Below, piece by piece: positions 57,308 through 64,000 of a stretch of 64,000 nucleotides of DNA. Below the pieces are notes generated by a model. It saw only the letters and a program-made list of their open reading frames with translations. It was not told the origin of the DNA and made no database searches. How positions within the stretch are numbered: position 1 is the stretch's first letter; each line of letters starts with the position of its first letter. Where the stretch lies: contig NZ_CP139487.1 in NCBI RefSeq assembly GCF_034259205.1, forward strand, positions 1,736,001 through 1,800,000. The letters run 5' to 3'. A program made the position numbers and the translations under genes. This DNA comes from Peredibacter starrii. Lineage in GTDB: Bacteria; Bdellovibrionota; Bacteriovoracia; Bacteriovoracales; Bacteriovoracaceae.

Positions 57308-59266
57308 TCATGGTGTGTCGAAGGTTTTCTTCACCAGTTCATTCCATTCGGTTTCTTTAAATTCGAATCGTCTGGATTTCTGACTTTGGGCCTCAGTGCA
57401 CACTTTTTGAAAACCTGAAATGGGAGCTCCGGATTTAACACCATAATAGTCTGTGAAAGTAGTTCCGGCCCCATAGGTTTGAGCACAGAATTCTTCCGGA
57501 GTGAGCTTTTTCCAATCATTCAATTGAGAGACTTTTCTACTCACTTCGTAGCGGTGTCCCCGCATTTGTTCCTGGAAATCTTTAACCATGATCTCCTTGG
57601 CCTCCTGGGCGGATGGCTGCTTCAGCACATACTCCAGAAGTTTCTCTTCACGGGCCTTTGCAAATTGACCTTTGGCAGACTCCGCCACGATCTCAGGAAG
57701 CTTATATTGAGGGAACTGACCAGCGTTCCATTTTTGCATGCTTCGGTCTTTGGCGATGATTTGTTTTGCCTGACATTCAAGGGTCTCTTTGGCCTTACCT
57801 TCAAACAATGCTCCTGAGCATTTTTCAAATTCCAAGCGCCAACTATAATCAGTTGCAGTCAAAGGACGAGTAAAAGCATTGGCGTCTTCAAAAGACTTCT
57901 CAACAATTTGTGATACGGTCTGATTCAATTTAGTCATTTTCTGACTGATCTCTTGCTGAAGGGGATCGTTAAGTAAAAGTTCATCAACCAGACCTTCTAA
58001 AACCATATTGCGATTTGCACTGGTAGGTTCAGCCCCGACCTTTTTTAAGGCCTGGTTAATCAGCTCTTTCGTCTTGGAGCTTTCTGCATGAAGCTTAACT
58101 CCACAAAATGCGACTTCGTTTCGGGCCACTGGGTAGTGCTGAATCATTCCACGGCAAGCTCCGGTGACTTCTTCTTGAGAGAAGGATTTGTCCTCAATTG
58201 ATTGCACCAACTCTCGAGCAACGTCTTTCTGAACTTGCTCAAGTTTATTCATTGAAATCGGGGAACATAGTTTTGAATCTAAATACTCAATGCCCTGATA
58301 AACTCGATCTTTAATAAAAGCATATTTTTCGGGACAACTCTTTTTAAGTCCCTGAGCATTGTAACGATAAGCTGATACAACTTCTGAGAAGTCTTCCCAA
58401 GGATTGGTCGTTCCGTAGTTTGAAATGAAGCAAGCGTTGTCCTGGGCCTTCCAGGTATCACCCTTTTTAATCCAACCACTAAGTTTTAGCCATTCCGGTG
58501 ATTCATCCATATTTTTATTTCGAGACGCGAGATTGTGGGCCACCTCATGGAAGATTGTGTATTGCATCTCATCCGCACTCTGATTGCCCCAGGAATCGAA
58601 AAGCATAATCACGGCATTTGCCAGAGTGTATTCACTGTAATCTTTAAGCGTATACCCACGTTTAAAATGTGTCAGACGTTGATTGGGTTTACCTACTGGC
58701 ACAAGTCTTTCCGGAACATCTTCCAGTCCGATTAAAACCTGGCCCATTTCTTCTGGAGTAAAAGGAGAAGAGTTGGAGAAGGCGAGATCAGAAGTGTTGT
58801 AATTGTGCTTCAATTTTATATAAAGCATCTTGATGGCATTCTCTCTGCCCCAGATCTTTTCCATGGCACACAGAACTTTTTCGCATTCCGGATTAATCTT
58901 ATACTCGTTCTGAATTTTTTTCTGGTTCTTTGAGTCTTTATAAAATCCAAAACCGTCCATCGCAGTGGTGAAATCTTCAAACGCCTCGATCAGTGCAGGA
59001 CTTTCATTTCTAAATTGCACTCCGTGAACCGAGCCTCGGGATTTACCAGTTGATTTTTTTGCGATGAAATTCAACATCTCTTCTTCGGGCAAAGGTGCTT
59101 TCGTTTTACAAGGAGCATTTCGAATCTGACTTTCCTGAGCGCCACTCCACTCAAGAAGCTTTTGAATATCCGCTATGTCAAGGCCATGGTTTGGAACACA
59201 ATTGGGATCGCCATGAGCAAAAGCCGAGAGATTCAACATGAGAGACAGGATCAAAAATTTTTTCAT
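57308..59266 (-). CDS. secreted zinc metallopeptidase-like protein
   Basis: A 652-residue exported protein; signal peptide KKFLILSLMLNLSAFA. The zincin motif is QYTIFHEVAHNLASRN (His240, Glu241, His244), and about 47 residues later NPWEDFSEVVSAY supplies the likely third ligand Glu, the spacing and E-D-F-A/S-E form of gluzincins. The C-terminal 350 residues are helical with many Cys, possibly a substrate-recognition region. It is the second gene after a short secreted protein, overlapping it by four bases. Probably an extracellular protease; substrate unknown. Confidence 0.75.
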   Translation of the reverse strand: MKKFLILSLMLNLSAFAHGDPNCVPNHGLDIADIQKLLEWSGAQESQIRNAPCKTKAPLPEEEMLNFIAKKSTGKSRGSVHGVQFRNESPALIEAFEDFTTAMDGFGFYKDSKNQKKIQNEYKINPECEKVLCAMEKIWGRENAIKMLYIKLKHNYNTSDLAFSNSSPFTPEEMGQVLIGLEDVPERLVPVGKPNQRLTHFKRGYTLKDYSEYTLANAVIMLFDSWGNQSADEMQYTIFHEVAHNLASRNKNMDESPEWLKLSGWIKKGDTWKAQDNACFISNYGTTNPWEDFSEVVSAYRYNAQGLKKSCPEKYAFIKDRVYQGIEYLDSKLCSPISMNKLEQVQKDVARELVQSIEDKSFSQEEVTGACRGMIQHYPVARNEVAFCGVKLHAESSKTKELINQALKKVGAEPTSANRNMVLEGLVDELLLNDPLQQEISQKMTKLNQTVSQIVEKSFEDANAFTRPLTATDYSWRLEFEKCSGALFEGKAKETLECQAKQIIAKDRSMQKWNAGQFPQYKLPEIVAESAKGQFAKAREEKLLEYVLKQPSAQEAKEIMVKDFQEQMRGHRYEVSRKVSQLNDWKKLTPEEFCAQTYGAGTTFTDYYGVKSGAPISGFQKVCTEAQSQKSRRFEFKETEWNELVKKTFDTP

Positions 59267-59703
59267 GGTAATTGCACCGAATGAATGGTTTTTGATACTG
59301 GATCAATAATAAGTTCAGCGTTCTTTTCTTTATAAATGAGGAAACGCCCCGCGGCCTTACCGTGAGTAGGATAGGGACGCATTTCCGAGAGAGGAAGTTT
59401 CGTCTTTAATTTATCTAACGAGGGTCGTTCGCCGCTGAAGGTGTAATGGAGAGTCGTTAGAATTTTTTTATCGTTAACAGTTAGCTTGAGAGCGTATTTA
59501 AATCCTTCTCGTTCCCAGTAATAATCTTTGCCTTCGACCAGATGCGCTTTACCCAAAAGCTTTTCAATATCGGTAAGCGTTGTTTTCTGTGGTTGCAGCT
59601 GACTTAAAGGAGATGGTAAAAGTTTTTGGACCTGCGTTTTCCAGGATGTCTCCGCTGAGACATTGGTTGCCATGAACAAGGTAAAAAGCAGGATTTTAAT
59701 CAT
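59263..59703 (-). CDS. secreted protein of unknown function
   Basis: A 146-residue protein with signal peptide IKILLFTLFMATNVSA. The mature part has LTDIEKLLGKAHLVEGKDYY, similar to the SmpA/BamE-like loop, then FKYALKLTVNDKKILTTLHY and TFSGERPSLDKLKTKLP. Fold is probably alpha/beta as in BamE-like domains; this is inference. It overlaps the metallopeptidase gene by four bases, so it might be a partner or inhibitor of that enzyme. Confidence 0.65.
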   Translation of the reverse strand: MIKILLFTLFMATNVSAETSWKTQVQKLLPSPLSQLQPQKTTLTDIEKLLGKAHLVEGKDYYWEREGFKYALKLTVNDKKILTTLHYTFSGERPSLDKLKTKLPLSEMRPYPTHGKAAGRFLIYKEKNAELIIDPVSKTIHSVQLP

Positions 59704-59757
59704 AGTTTTCTTGTCGGATAATCTTCCTTAAAGCTTTAGCCTATAAAGAGTAAGCCT

Positions 59758-60558
59758 ATGAAATTAATGGCCCTTTTTTTAACCCTATTGACCCTTGGAG
59801 CTTGGGCCCAGGGTGAGCCCCCCAAACCTGAAGAGTTAGAAACTGAGAAAAACATTGAGTCGGTTTTTGGGGTCGATCAGAATAAAAAGTTTTCCTTCCA
59901 TCAACCCACCTACTTTGTTTTTGGTGATGATGATTTGAAGCTTCAGTTTAGTTTTAAGTATCGACTGGCGAGGTCTCTTGATCTTTATTTTGCTTACTCA
60001 CAAGTTATGTTCTGGGACATTTGGAAAGAGTCGAGACCCTTTGAAGATGTGAACTATAAACCGGAACTGTTCTACCGTTTATTGGAAACAAAAACCGGAT
60101 TCTTTCAGAGTTTTGATATTGGATGGCTTCACACTTCCAATGGCCAGGATAAAGAGGATTCTCGTTCTTTGGACCGAGTTTTTATTCGTTCTAATATTGC
60201 CACAAAATTTCGTCGTCATAATGTTGGTGCCGTCATCATGATCTACAATATTTATAATGAAGATGCGACCAATGAAGATATTGTCGATCACTATGGATAC
60301 TGGGACGCACTCTTTTATCTTTCAGACTTGGTTCATATTGAGAAACAAAGATTGGACCTTGAAGTCAGGGCCTATGCCGGTAAGAAGATCTATGACATTG
60401 ATCAGGGGGCCTATCAAATTGGACTCATCTATAGAGTAGGAAGTGATAACTTTAATCCCTCCATTTATTTTCAAAGATTCGAAGGATATGGTGAAAATTT
60501 ACTTGGTTACAACAAGCGACGCACGGAGCATCGACTGGGTCTAATGCTGTACTTCTAA
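59758..60558 (+). CDS. pldA: outer-membrane phospholipase A-like protein
   Basis: A 266-residue beta-barrel enzyme of the OMPLA family. Signal peptide: KLMALFLTLLTLGAWA. The catalytic region DIGWLHTSNGQDKEDSRSLD keeps the His and Ser of H-x-S-N-G. The residue 14 after the His, Asn156 in E. coli OMPLA, is Asp here. The barrel strands follow (KLQFSFKYRLARSLDLYFAY, FDPSIYFQRFEGYGENLL-like) and end in GLMLYF with a terminal Phe, as in outer-membrane proteins. It would hydrolyse phospholipids in the outer membrane. Confidence 0.88.
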   Translation: MKLMALFLTLLTLGAWAQGEPPKPEELETEKNIESVFGVDQNKKFSFHQPTYFVFGDDDLKLQFSFKYRLARSLDLYFAYSQVMFWDIWKESRPFEDVNYKPELFYRLLETKTGFFQSFDIGWLHTSNGQDKEDSRSLDRVFIRSNIATKFRRHNVGAVIMIYNIYNEDATNEDIVDHYGYWDALFYLSDLVHIEKQRLDLEVRAYAGKKIYDIDQGAYQIGLIYRVGSDNFNPSIYFQRFEGYGENLLGYNKRRTEHRLGLMLYF

Positions 60559-60600
60559 GCATAAATGTTGTAGCGTTGTGCTCCTCATAGGAGAACATTT

Positions 60601-61302
60601 ATGCGTTTTTTCATTCTATTAGCGCTGCTGCTAAGCTCGCAGGCATTCGCGCAACTTACAAATGAATCTGAGCTTGCTTACGTTCAAACTGGTGGTAACT
60701 CTGACGTTCAAACTGCCAATGCTAAAACCGTTAACATCTACACCTGGCCATCTCACAAATTCACTTTCGGCGGTCACTACATTTATGGTGAAACCAATAA
60801 TGGTGTTTCTGCCAGAAACTGGGACGGAAACGGAAGAGTTGAAAAATCTTTAAGTGAGCATTTGTCTCTTACTCTGGGTGAAGTGATTGAAGGAAACAGA
60901 TTCACAGGCATCAAAACTCGTTACAACTCCGACGTTGGCGCCAAATACTATTACATCAAAACGGACATGAAGACCTTCTTCTCTGAATTGGGTTACCGAT
61001 ATACGATTGAAGATCGTTATGCTCCGATTGAAAACACTTACGATAACAAAGGTCGTTTTTATAACGAATGGAACCACAAGGTCTCGGCCACGGTTCAATA
61101 CAAGTTCTGGCTTGAATACATTCCAAACTTCACAGACTCTCGCGACTATATGGTCAACGGAGAGGCCTCATTAACTTCAATTCTTAATTCGGTATTTTCT
61201 CTGAAGATCGCTTATCTAGGGATGTATGATAATCGTCCGGCGTTTCTTGGATTTAAGAACTACGATTACACTCAGACCACATCTATTGTTGCTAAGTTTT
61301 AA
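60601..61302 (+). CDS. DUF481 outer-membrane beta-barrel protein
   Basis: A 233-residue protein. Signal peptide: RFFILLALLLSSQAFA. The DUF481 opening is ESELAYVQTGGNSDVQTANA, then alternating strands (YYIKTDMKTFFSELGYRYTI) and a terminal FKNYDYTQTTSIVAKF with C-terminal Phe. Role unknown; YdiY-type proteins are acid-induced barrels in E. coli. AGGAGAAC precedes the ATG. It is 42 bases after the phospholipase gene and probably in its operon. Confidence 0.85.
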   Translation: MRFFILLALLLSSQAFAQLTNESELAYVQTGGNSDVQTANAKTVNIYTWPSHKFTFGGHYIYGETNNGVSARNWDGNGRVEKSLSEHLSLTLGEVIEGNRFTGIKTRYNSDVGAKYYYIKTDMKTFFSELGYRYTIEDRYAPIENTYDNKGRFYNEWNHKVSATVQYKFWLEYIPNFTDSRDYMVNGEASLTSILNSVFSLKIAYLGMYDNRPAFLGFKNYDYTQTTSIVAKF

Positions 61303-61310
61303 TGAAATAG

Positions 61311-61336
61311 GGGAGCATGATTTTGGTCATGCTCCC
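61311..61336. terminator. bidirectional hairpin between convergent genes
   Basis: A perfect ten-base stem (GGGAGCATGA/TCATGCTCCC) with a six-base loop lies between the DUF481 stop and the stop of the minus-strand EF-hand lipoprotein gene. No long U-tract follows on either strand, though CTATTTCATT on the minus strand is T-rich. Confidence 0.55.
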
Positions 61337-61343
61337 AGCGGTT

Positions 61344-62651
61344 TCAGACTCCTGAGCTAGAATCTAAACTGTCTCCGGTTGATGTCCCGGTGGAAGAAGA
61401 GCTTCCACTACCTGAGGACGAACTTCCAGTAGTGGTAGTTGTTGTTTCACTTGATGAGGACGATGATGAAGTTGAATCAGAAGATGAACCACCCTCACGA
61501 CCACCTGTCGTAGAGCCACTTCCTCCGCCACTTGTTCTACCGCCTGAAGATCCTCCGACGAATCCACCCACAAATCCCCCGACAAAGCCTCCGCCTGTCC
61601 AGCCACTTGTTCTGCCACCGGAAGAGCCACCAGATGTTCCACCTGAAGTTGTTCCTCCACCAGTAGTACTTTCTTCACGGCCTCCTGATGTTCCACCAGA
61701 AGTTCTGCCAGTAGATGAGCCTCCACTGGTTCCGCCCGAGACTGTGCCATCCTGACCATCTGATACTGGACCCTGGCCATCATCAGATTCATTAGTTCCG
61801 CCACCAGTTGTCGTACCGGTTGATGGATCAGATTCACCTGCTTCAGGAGGTGCTGGACGATCCTGGTTTTCATCAACTTCAGCAATTGGACCTGGAATTT
61901 CATCTGTCACATATGGGTTACCTGGAGTCTCGCCAATTTTTTTATAAATACCGCAAACGATCGGAAGAGTTTGGAAGGCACGCCATCTGCCGAAGGTTCC
62001 AACAGTGTCCGGAAGATCGGTCTCTTCACTAATACCTTGGATCATGACCACTTTGCCTTCAAGAGCAAGGCCCTGGCCCGCACCGAGTTTTGCAATGTGA
62101 TCACCCGGTTCACGGTCTTCACTTTGAAGATCGGTCAGGAAGCGACGGAAGCTCACAACACGTTCATAGTGATAACTTCCTGAAGGGTCACCCAGTGGAT
62201 AGAAGGCGCGGCCCCCAGCTTGAGTACTTGGATCTGAATCCAGAGGAATCAGAAGTTTTCCTACGACATTATAGGCCTCATTGATATCAATGAATCCATC
62301 ACCGTTTGTATCATCGGCAGCGGTCGGACATCTCGTTCCGGTATACACACCTTGCATGTGCCAGGCCTTGGGAGCTCCGGCAAACAATCTTAGATAAACA
62401 AAGAGTCTGTCTTCTTTACGTGTGAAAGAAGCCGAGCCGGGAATGGTACCCACTAAGTGACCATTCATGGTTTGAAAGGTCGCCTGGTAGAATCCATCAA
62501 TATTGGATCCATCAACCGCCGCTTCTTCTTGTCGCTCTACCACGTCTCCCTCAGTGGGCGACTTGCTGGAAGAAGAATCTTTTTCTCCACAGGAAGTCAT
62601 AAGGGAGAGAACAGCGAGGGCAGGGAGAAGCTTTTTGGTAATTTTTTTCAT
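61344..62651 (-). CDS. lipoprotein with EF-hand-like loop and Ser/Gly/Thr-rich tail
   Basis: A 435-residue lipoprotein; lipobox MTSC. Residues 50-240 are a paralogue of the 35294-36286 domain: HMQGVYTGTRCPTAADDTNG, an EF-hand loop D-T-N-G-D-G-F-I-D-I-N-E, LIPLDSDPSTQAGGRAFYPL, LQSEDREPGDHIAKL and LPIVCGIYKK. From residue 270 on the tail is low-complexity (SGGTSGG, TTGGG and SSSS runs). AAGGAGAG precedes the ATG. The tail differs fully from that of the paralogue. Probably a surface or stalk-like protein. Confidence 0.72.
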   Translation of the reverse strand: MKKITKKLLPALAVLSLMTSCGEKDSSSSKSPTEGDVVERQEEAAVDGSNIDGFYQATFQTMNGHLVGTIPGSASFTRKEDRLFVYLRLFAGAPKAWHMQGVYTGTRCPTAADDTNGDGFIDINEAYNVVGKLLIPLDSDPSTQAGGRAFYPLGDPSGSYHYERVVSFRRFLTDLQSEDREPGDHIAKLGAGQGLALEGKVVMIQGISEETDLPDTVGTFGRWRAFQTLPIVCGIYKKIGETPGNPYVTDEIPGPIAEVDENQDRPAPPEAGESDPSTGTTTGGGTNESDDGQGPVSDGQDGTVSGGTSGGSSTGRTSGGTSGGREESTTGGGTTSGGTSGGSSGGRTSGWTGGGFVGGFVGGFVGGSSGGRTSGGGSGSTTGGREGGSSSDSTSSSSSSSETTTTTTGSSSSGSGSSSSTGTSTGDSLDSSSGV

Positions 62652-62663
62652 GACATTCTCTCC

Positions 62664-63518
62664 TTAAATTCTTTCGTCGAAGGCCTCTAAGTACGCGCCT
62701 CTGACTTCATCCATGTTGAATTTATCTTTTTGATATCCCCAGGAGTCGTACATCTGTAGGTCCGCCGGTTGATAAGTGTACATGTGTGTGCGGATGATGT
62801 AGCACTCGCCTGTATAAGGGAAGTCAGCATATTCGCTGTACTTTGTGATGACCGGACAAGGGGCATCGTTACGCATGAAAATATTGGTCCACTTTGTGAA
62901 TTCGATCGGGCCGCGGGAATATTTCACGTCCATTACTCGTTCAACCACTTTGTCTCCGTCCTTGATATGAACGTAAGGAGCAATGTGGAACCACCATTCA
63001 AAGTTGTAACGACGGATATAGGTACGAGTAAAGAAGATCAGGATCTTATTTGATTTTAAGCTGTGCTTTCTCCACCATTCATAACTCCAAACCATGGCAC
63101 GGTTAAAACACTGAGAGTCTTTTGGATTATAGCGTGCCTCTTTGAAATATTTCTTGGCGGTGTCCATGTCCTTGATAGTGGTAGGAACATACTCGCTGGT
63201 CGTGTTCATGGGAGTGAAGAACTTCTCATCTTCTTCTGGAGGCAGTGGTGGTGTTTCACTCGGATCCATTTTTACCACAAACCGATCATCATCCATAGTG
63301 AATGTGAACCAACGTCTGGCAGATTTTTCTGCCGTAAATTTTTTTAAAAGGGCCTGATCTTCACGTTTAACTTTCACGACATTCCCGCTCGTAAGGAAGA
63401 TCAGAATTTCATCTTGAGCAGTTTTACCGTAGTCGATGTCGTAAATTTGAGTCGTAAGTTGAGTACCAGCGAAGAGAGGCAAGCTCAGGAAACAAAACAG
63501 TAGTCCGAAAACACGCAT
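62664..63518 (-). CDS. secreted protein-glutaminase-like protein
   Basis: A 284-residue exported protein. GGAGGG lies between the two possible ATGs and serves the second, at 63518, which starts MRVFGLLFCFLSLPLFAG, a signal peptide. A pro-region is followed by a Cys-His-Asp set in the order of protein-glutamine deamidases: NPKDSQCFNRAMVWSYEWWR, NFEWWFHIAPYVHIKDG and VERVMDVKYSRGPIEF (about Cys137, His178, Asp197). It would deamidate protein glutamines outside the cell or inside prey. Placement by motif only; similar folds exist in other thiol enzymes. Confidence 0.75.
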   Translation of the reverse strand: MRVFGLLFCFLSLPLFAGTQLTTQIYDIDYGKTAQDEILIFLTSGNVVKVKREDQALLKKFTAEKSARRWFTFTMDDDRFVVKMDPSETPPLPPEEDEKFFTPMNTTSEYVPTTIKDMDTAKKYFKEARYNPKDSQCFNRAMVWSYEWWRKHSLKSNKILIFFTRTYIRRYNFEWWFHIAPYVHIKDGDKVVERVMDVKYSRGPIEFTKWTNIFMRNDAPCPVITKYSEYADFPYTGECYIIRTHMYTYQPADLQMYDSWGYQKDKFNMDEVRGAYLEAFDERI

Positions 63519-63874
63519 AGAACCCTCCATTGTTTTCTACGTACGAACAGCCCATGTATCATGTGAAGTTGACCTTTTCCTGTCTACTTAAGCTCTCTCT
63601 TTAGATTCCGAAAGATGGGCGCAAAGACGGACCTTAGAAATCTGGAAAATATGCAATAAAGCTTTGAATCGTTTTAATTTTCAATTGATGGCCTGTTTTG
63701 CAGATGAGCACATGCGATCCATTAAATGCTCTGACTCCTTCATCGGAGATCAGTGTCGAGGTCCAAAAAAAGTGTAATTTTCTGACAAAGAGGTTTAATG
63801 CTCAGGTTTTCTTGCCAATCGCCAAAATAAATTTCTAGAATTATCTGTAGCCCAAAAAAACAAAGAGAGAAAAA
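63519..63874. other. 356-base intergenic region with possible structured RNA
   Basis: No open frame with a ribosome-binding site. At 63603-63643 the stem AGATT/AATCT encloses CCGAAAGATGGGCGCAAAGACGG, which has the GAAA and GCAAAG elements found in c-di-GMP-I (GEMM) aptamers, but the usual 5' GGCAAACC part is not seen. A second hairpin (CTGACTCC/GGAG-A-TCAG) lies at 63731-63753. Both would be in the leader of the permease gene if transcription starts upstream of them. Confidence 0.3.
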
Positions 63875-64000
63875 TGTCGAAAGAACTGGTTCGAGGTCTG
63901 ACCCTCGTTGATGCCGCCTCTATCGTTGTAGGAAGTATTATTGGAACCGGTGTTTTCTTAAAAACCGCCACCATGTCGAGCCTGGTAGGTAGTCCAGGAA
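63875..64000 (+). CDS. amino acid permease (APC family), 5' part only
   Basis: The first 42 codons are in the window: [20 protein letters not shown] followed by [30 protein letters not shown] is the unwound TM1 substrate-binding motif of APC-superfamily amino acid transporters. GAGAG precedes the ATG at 63875. The rest lies beyond the window edge. Confidence 0.8.

Noticed and set aside
61390-61755. Plus-strand ORF of 121 residues, rich in Pro/Glu/Asp
   Set aside because: It is the complement of the Ser/Gly-repeat tail of the minus-strand lipoprotein; low-complexity DNA leaves long open frames on both strands.

Overview
The window has moderate GC and is densely coded on both strands, with short operons and very little intergenic space. 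Many genes encode proteins with Sec signal peptides or lipoboxes. Among these are secreted hydrolases, outer-membrane beta-barrel proteins and a TolQ/TolR-type pair, so the cell is Gram-negative. The mix of secreted peptidases, a protein-glutamine deamidase-like protein, a secreted peptide deformylase, chemotaxis, two-component systems, MocR, UppP and Dsb proteins looks like Bdellovibrionota, probably the Bacteriovorax/Peredibacter side. That placement is inference: there is no rRNA or other phylogenetic marker in the window. It appears to be chromosomal; I see no tRNA, rRNA, CRISPR array, phage or classical insertion sequence.

Layout. 0-10 kb: DUF1993 and DUF938 proteins, a protein with three 57-residue repeats, a quinone-reductase-like dehydrogenase, a LysR/YceI divergent pair, a methyltransferase, a lone receiver protein and a MocR regulator divergent from an EamA exporter. 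10-20 kb: small secreted proteins, a PLD-family enzyme, a BON protein, a histidine kinase, CorA, CHAD and DUF475 proteins and a GST. 20-28 kb: a FrnE-like oxidoreductase, a YecM-DUF4269 fusion, an HNH endonuclease gene with a repeated palindrome, a secreted EEP nuclease, then uppP-dsbB-dsbA. 28-38 kb: FAD monooxygenase, MCP, RlmN, PEBP, RlmF, a MazG-like enzyme, an EF-hand lipoprotein, an exported peptide deformylase and a PAP2 phosphatase. 38-44.3 kb: a solo copy of the HNH promoter/palindrome unit, a di-haem-type lipoprotein, and a five-gene operon that reads as the URC uracil-catabolism pathway ending in a CoA-acylating semialdehyde dehydrogenase. 44-64 kb: a papain-like protease, stress and Crp/Fnr genes, a dicarboxylate symporter, a degenerate sensor with a receiver protein, class II amidotransferase, rhomboid, PAS kinase, ExbB/ExbD, secreted zincins, outer-membrane phospholipase, DUF481, a second EF-hand lipoprotein paralogue, a protein-glutaminase-like protein and the start of an amino-acid permease.

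Three patterns stand out. (1) The URC operon (39102-44275) links uracil salvage enzymes to ring-opening proteins and a malonate-semialdehyde-type dehydrogenase, a plausible way to use nucleobases as nitrogen and carbon. (2) A palindrome built on ACTTTCGCCAGCGGAAGT lies before, inside and (as a half) at the end of the HNH gene. It recurs twice at 38.1-38.3 kb around a near-copy of the HNH promoter, which suggests an undescribed element family with a non-autonomous derivative. (3) At least ten genes without a Shine-Dalgarno have a -10-like hexamer exactly 6-7 bases before the start codon and a -35-like hexamer 16-18 bases further up, which predicts widespread leaderless mRNAs.
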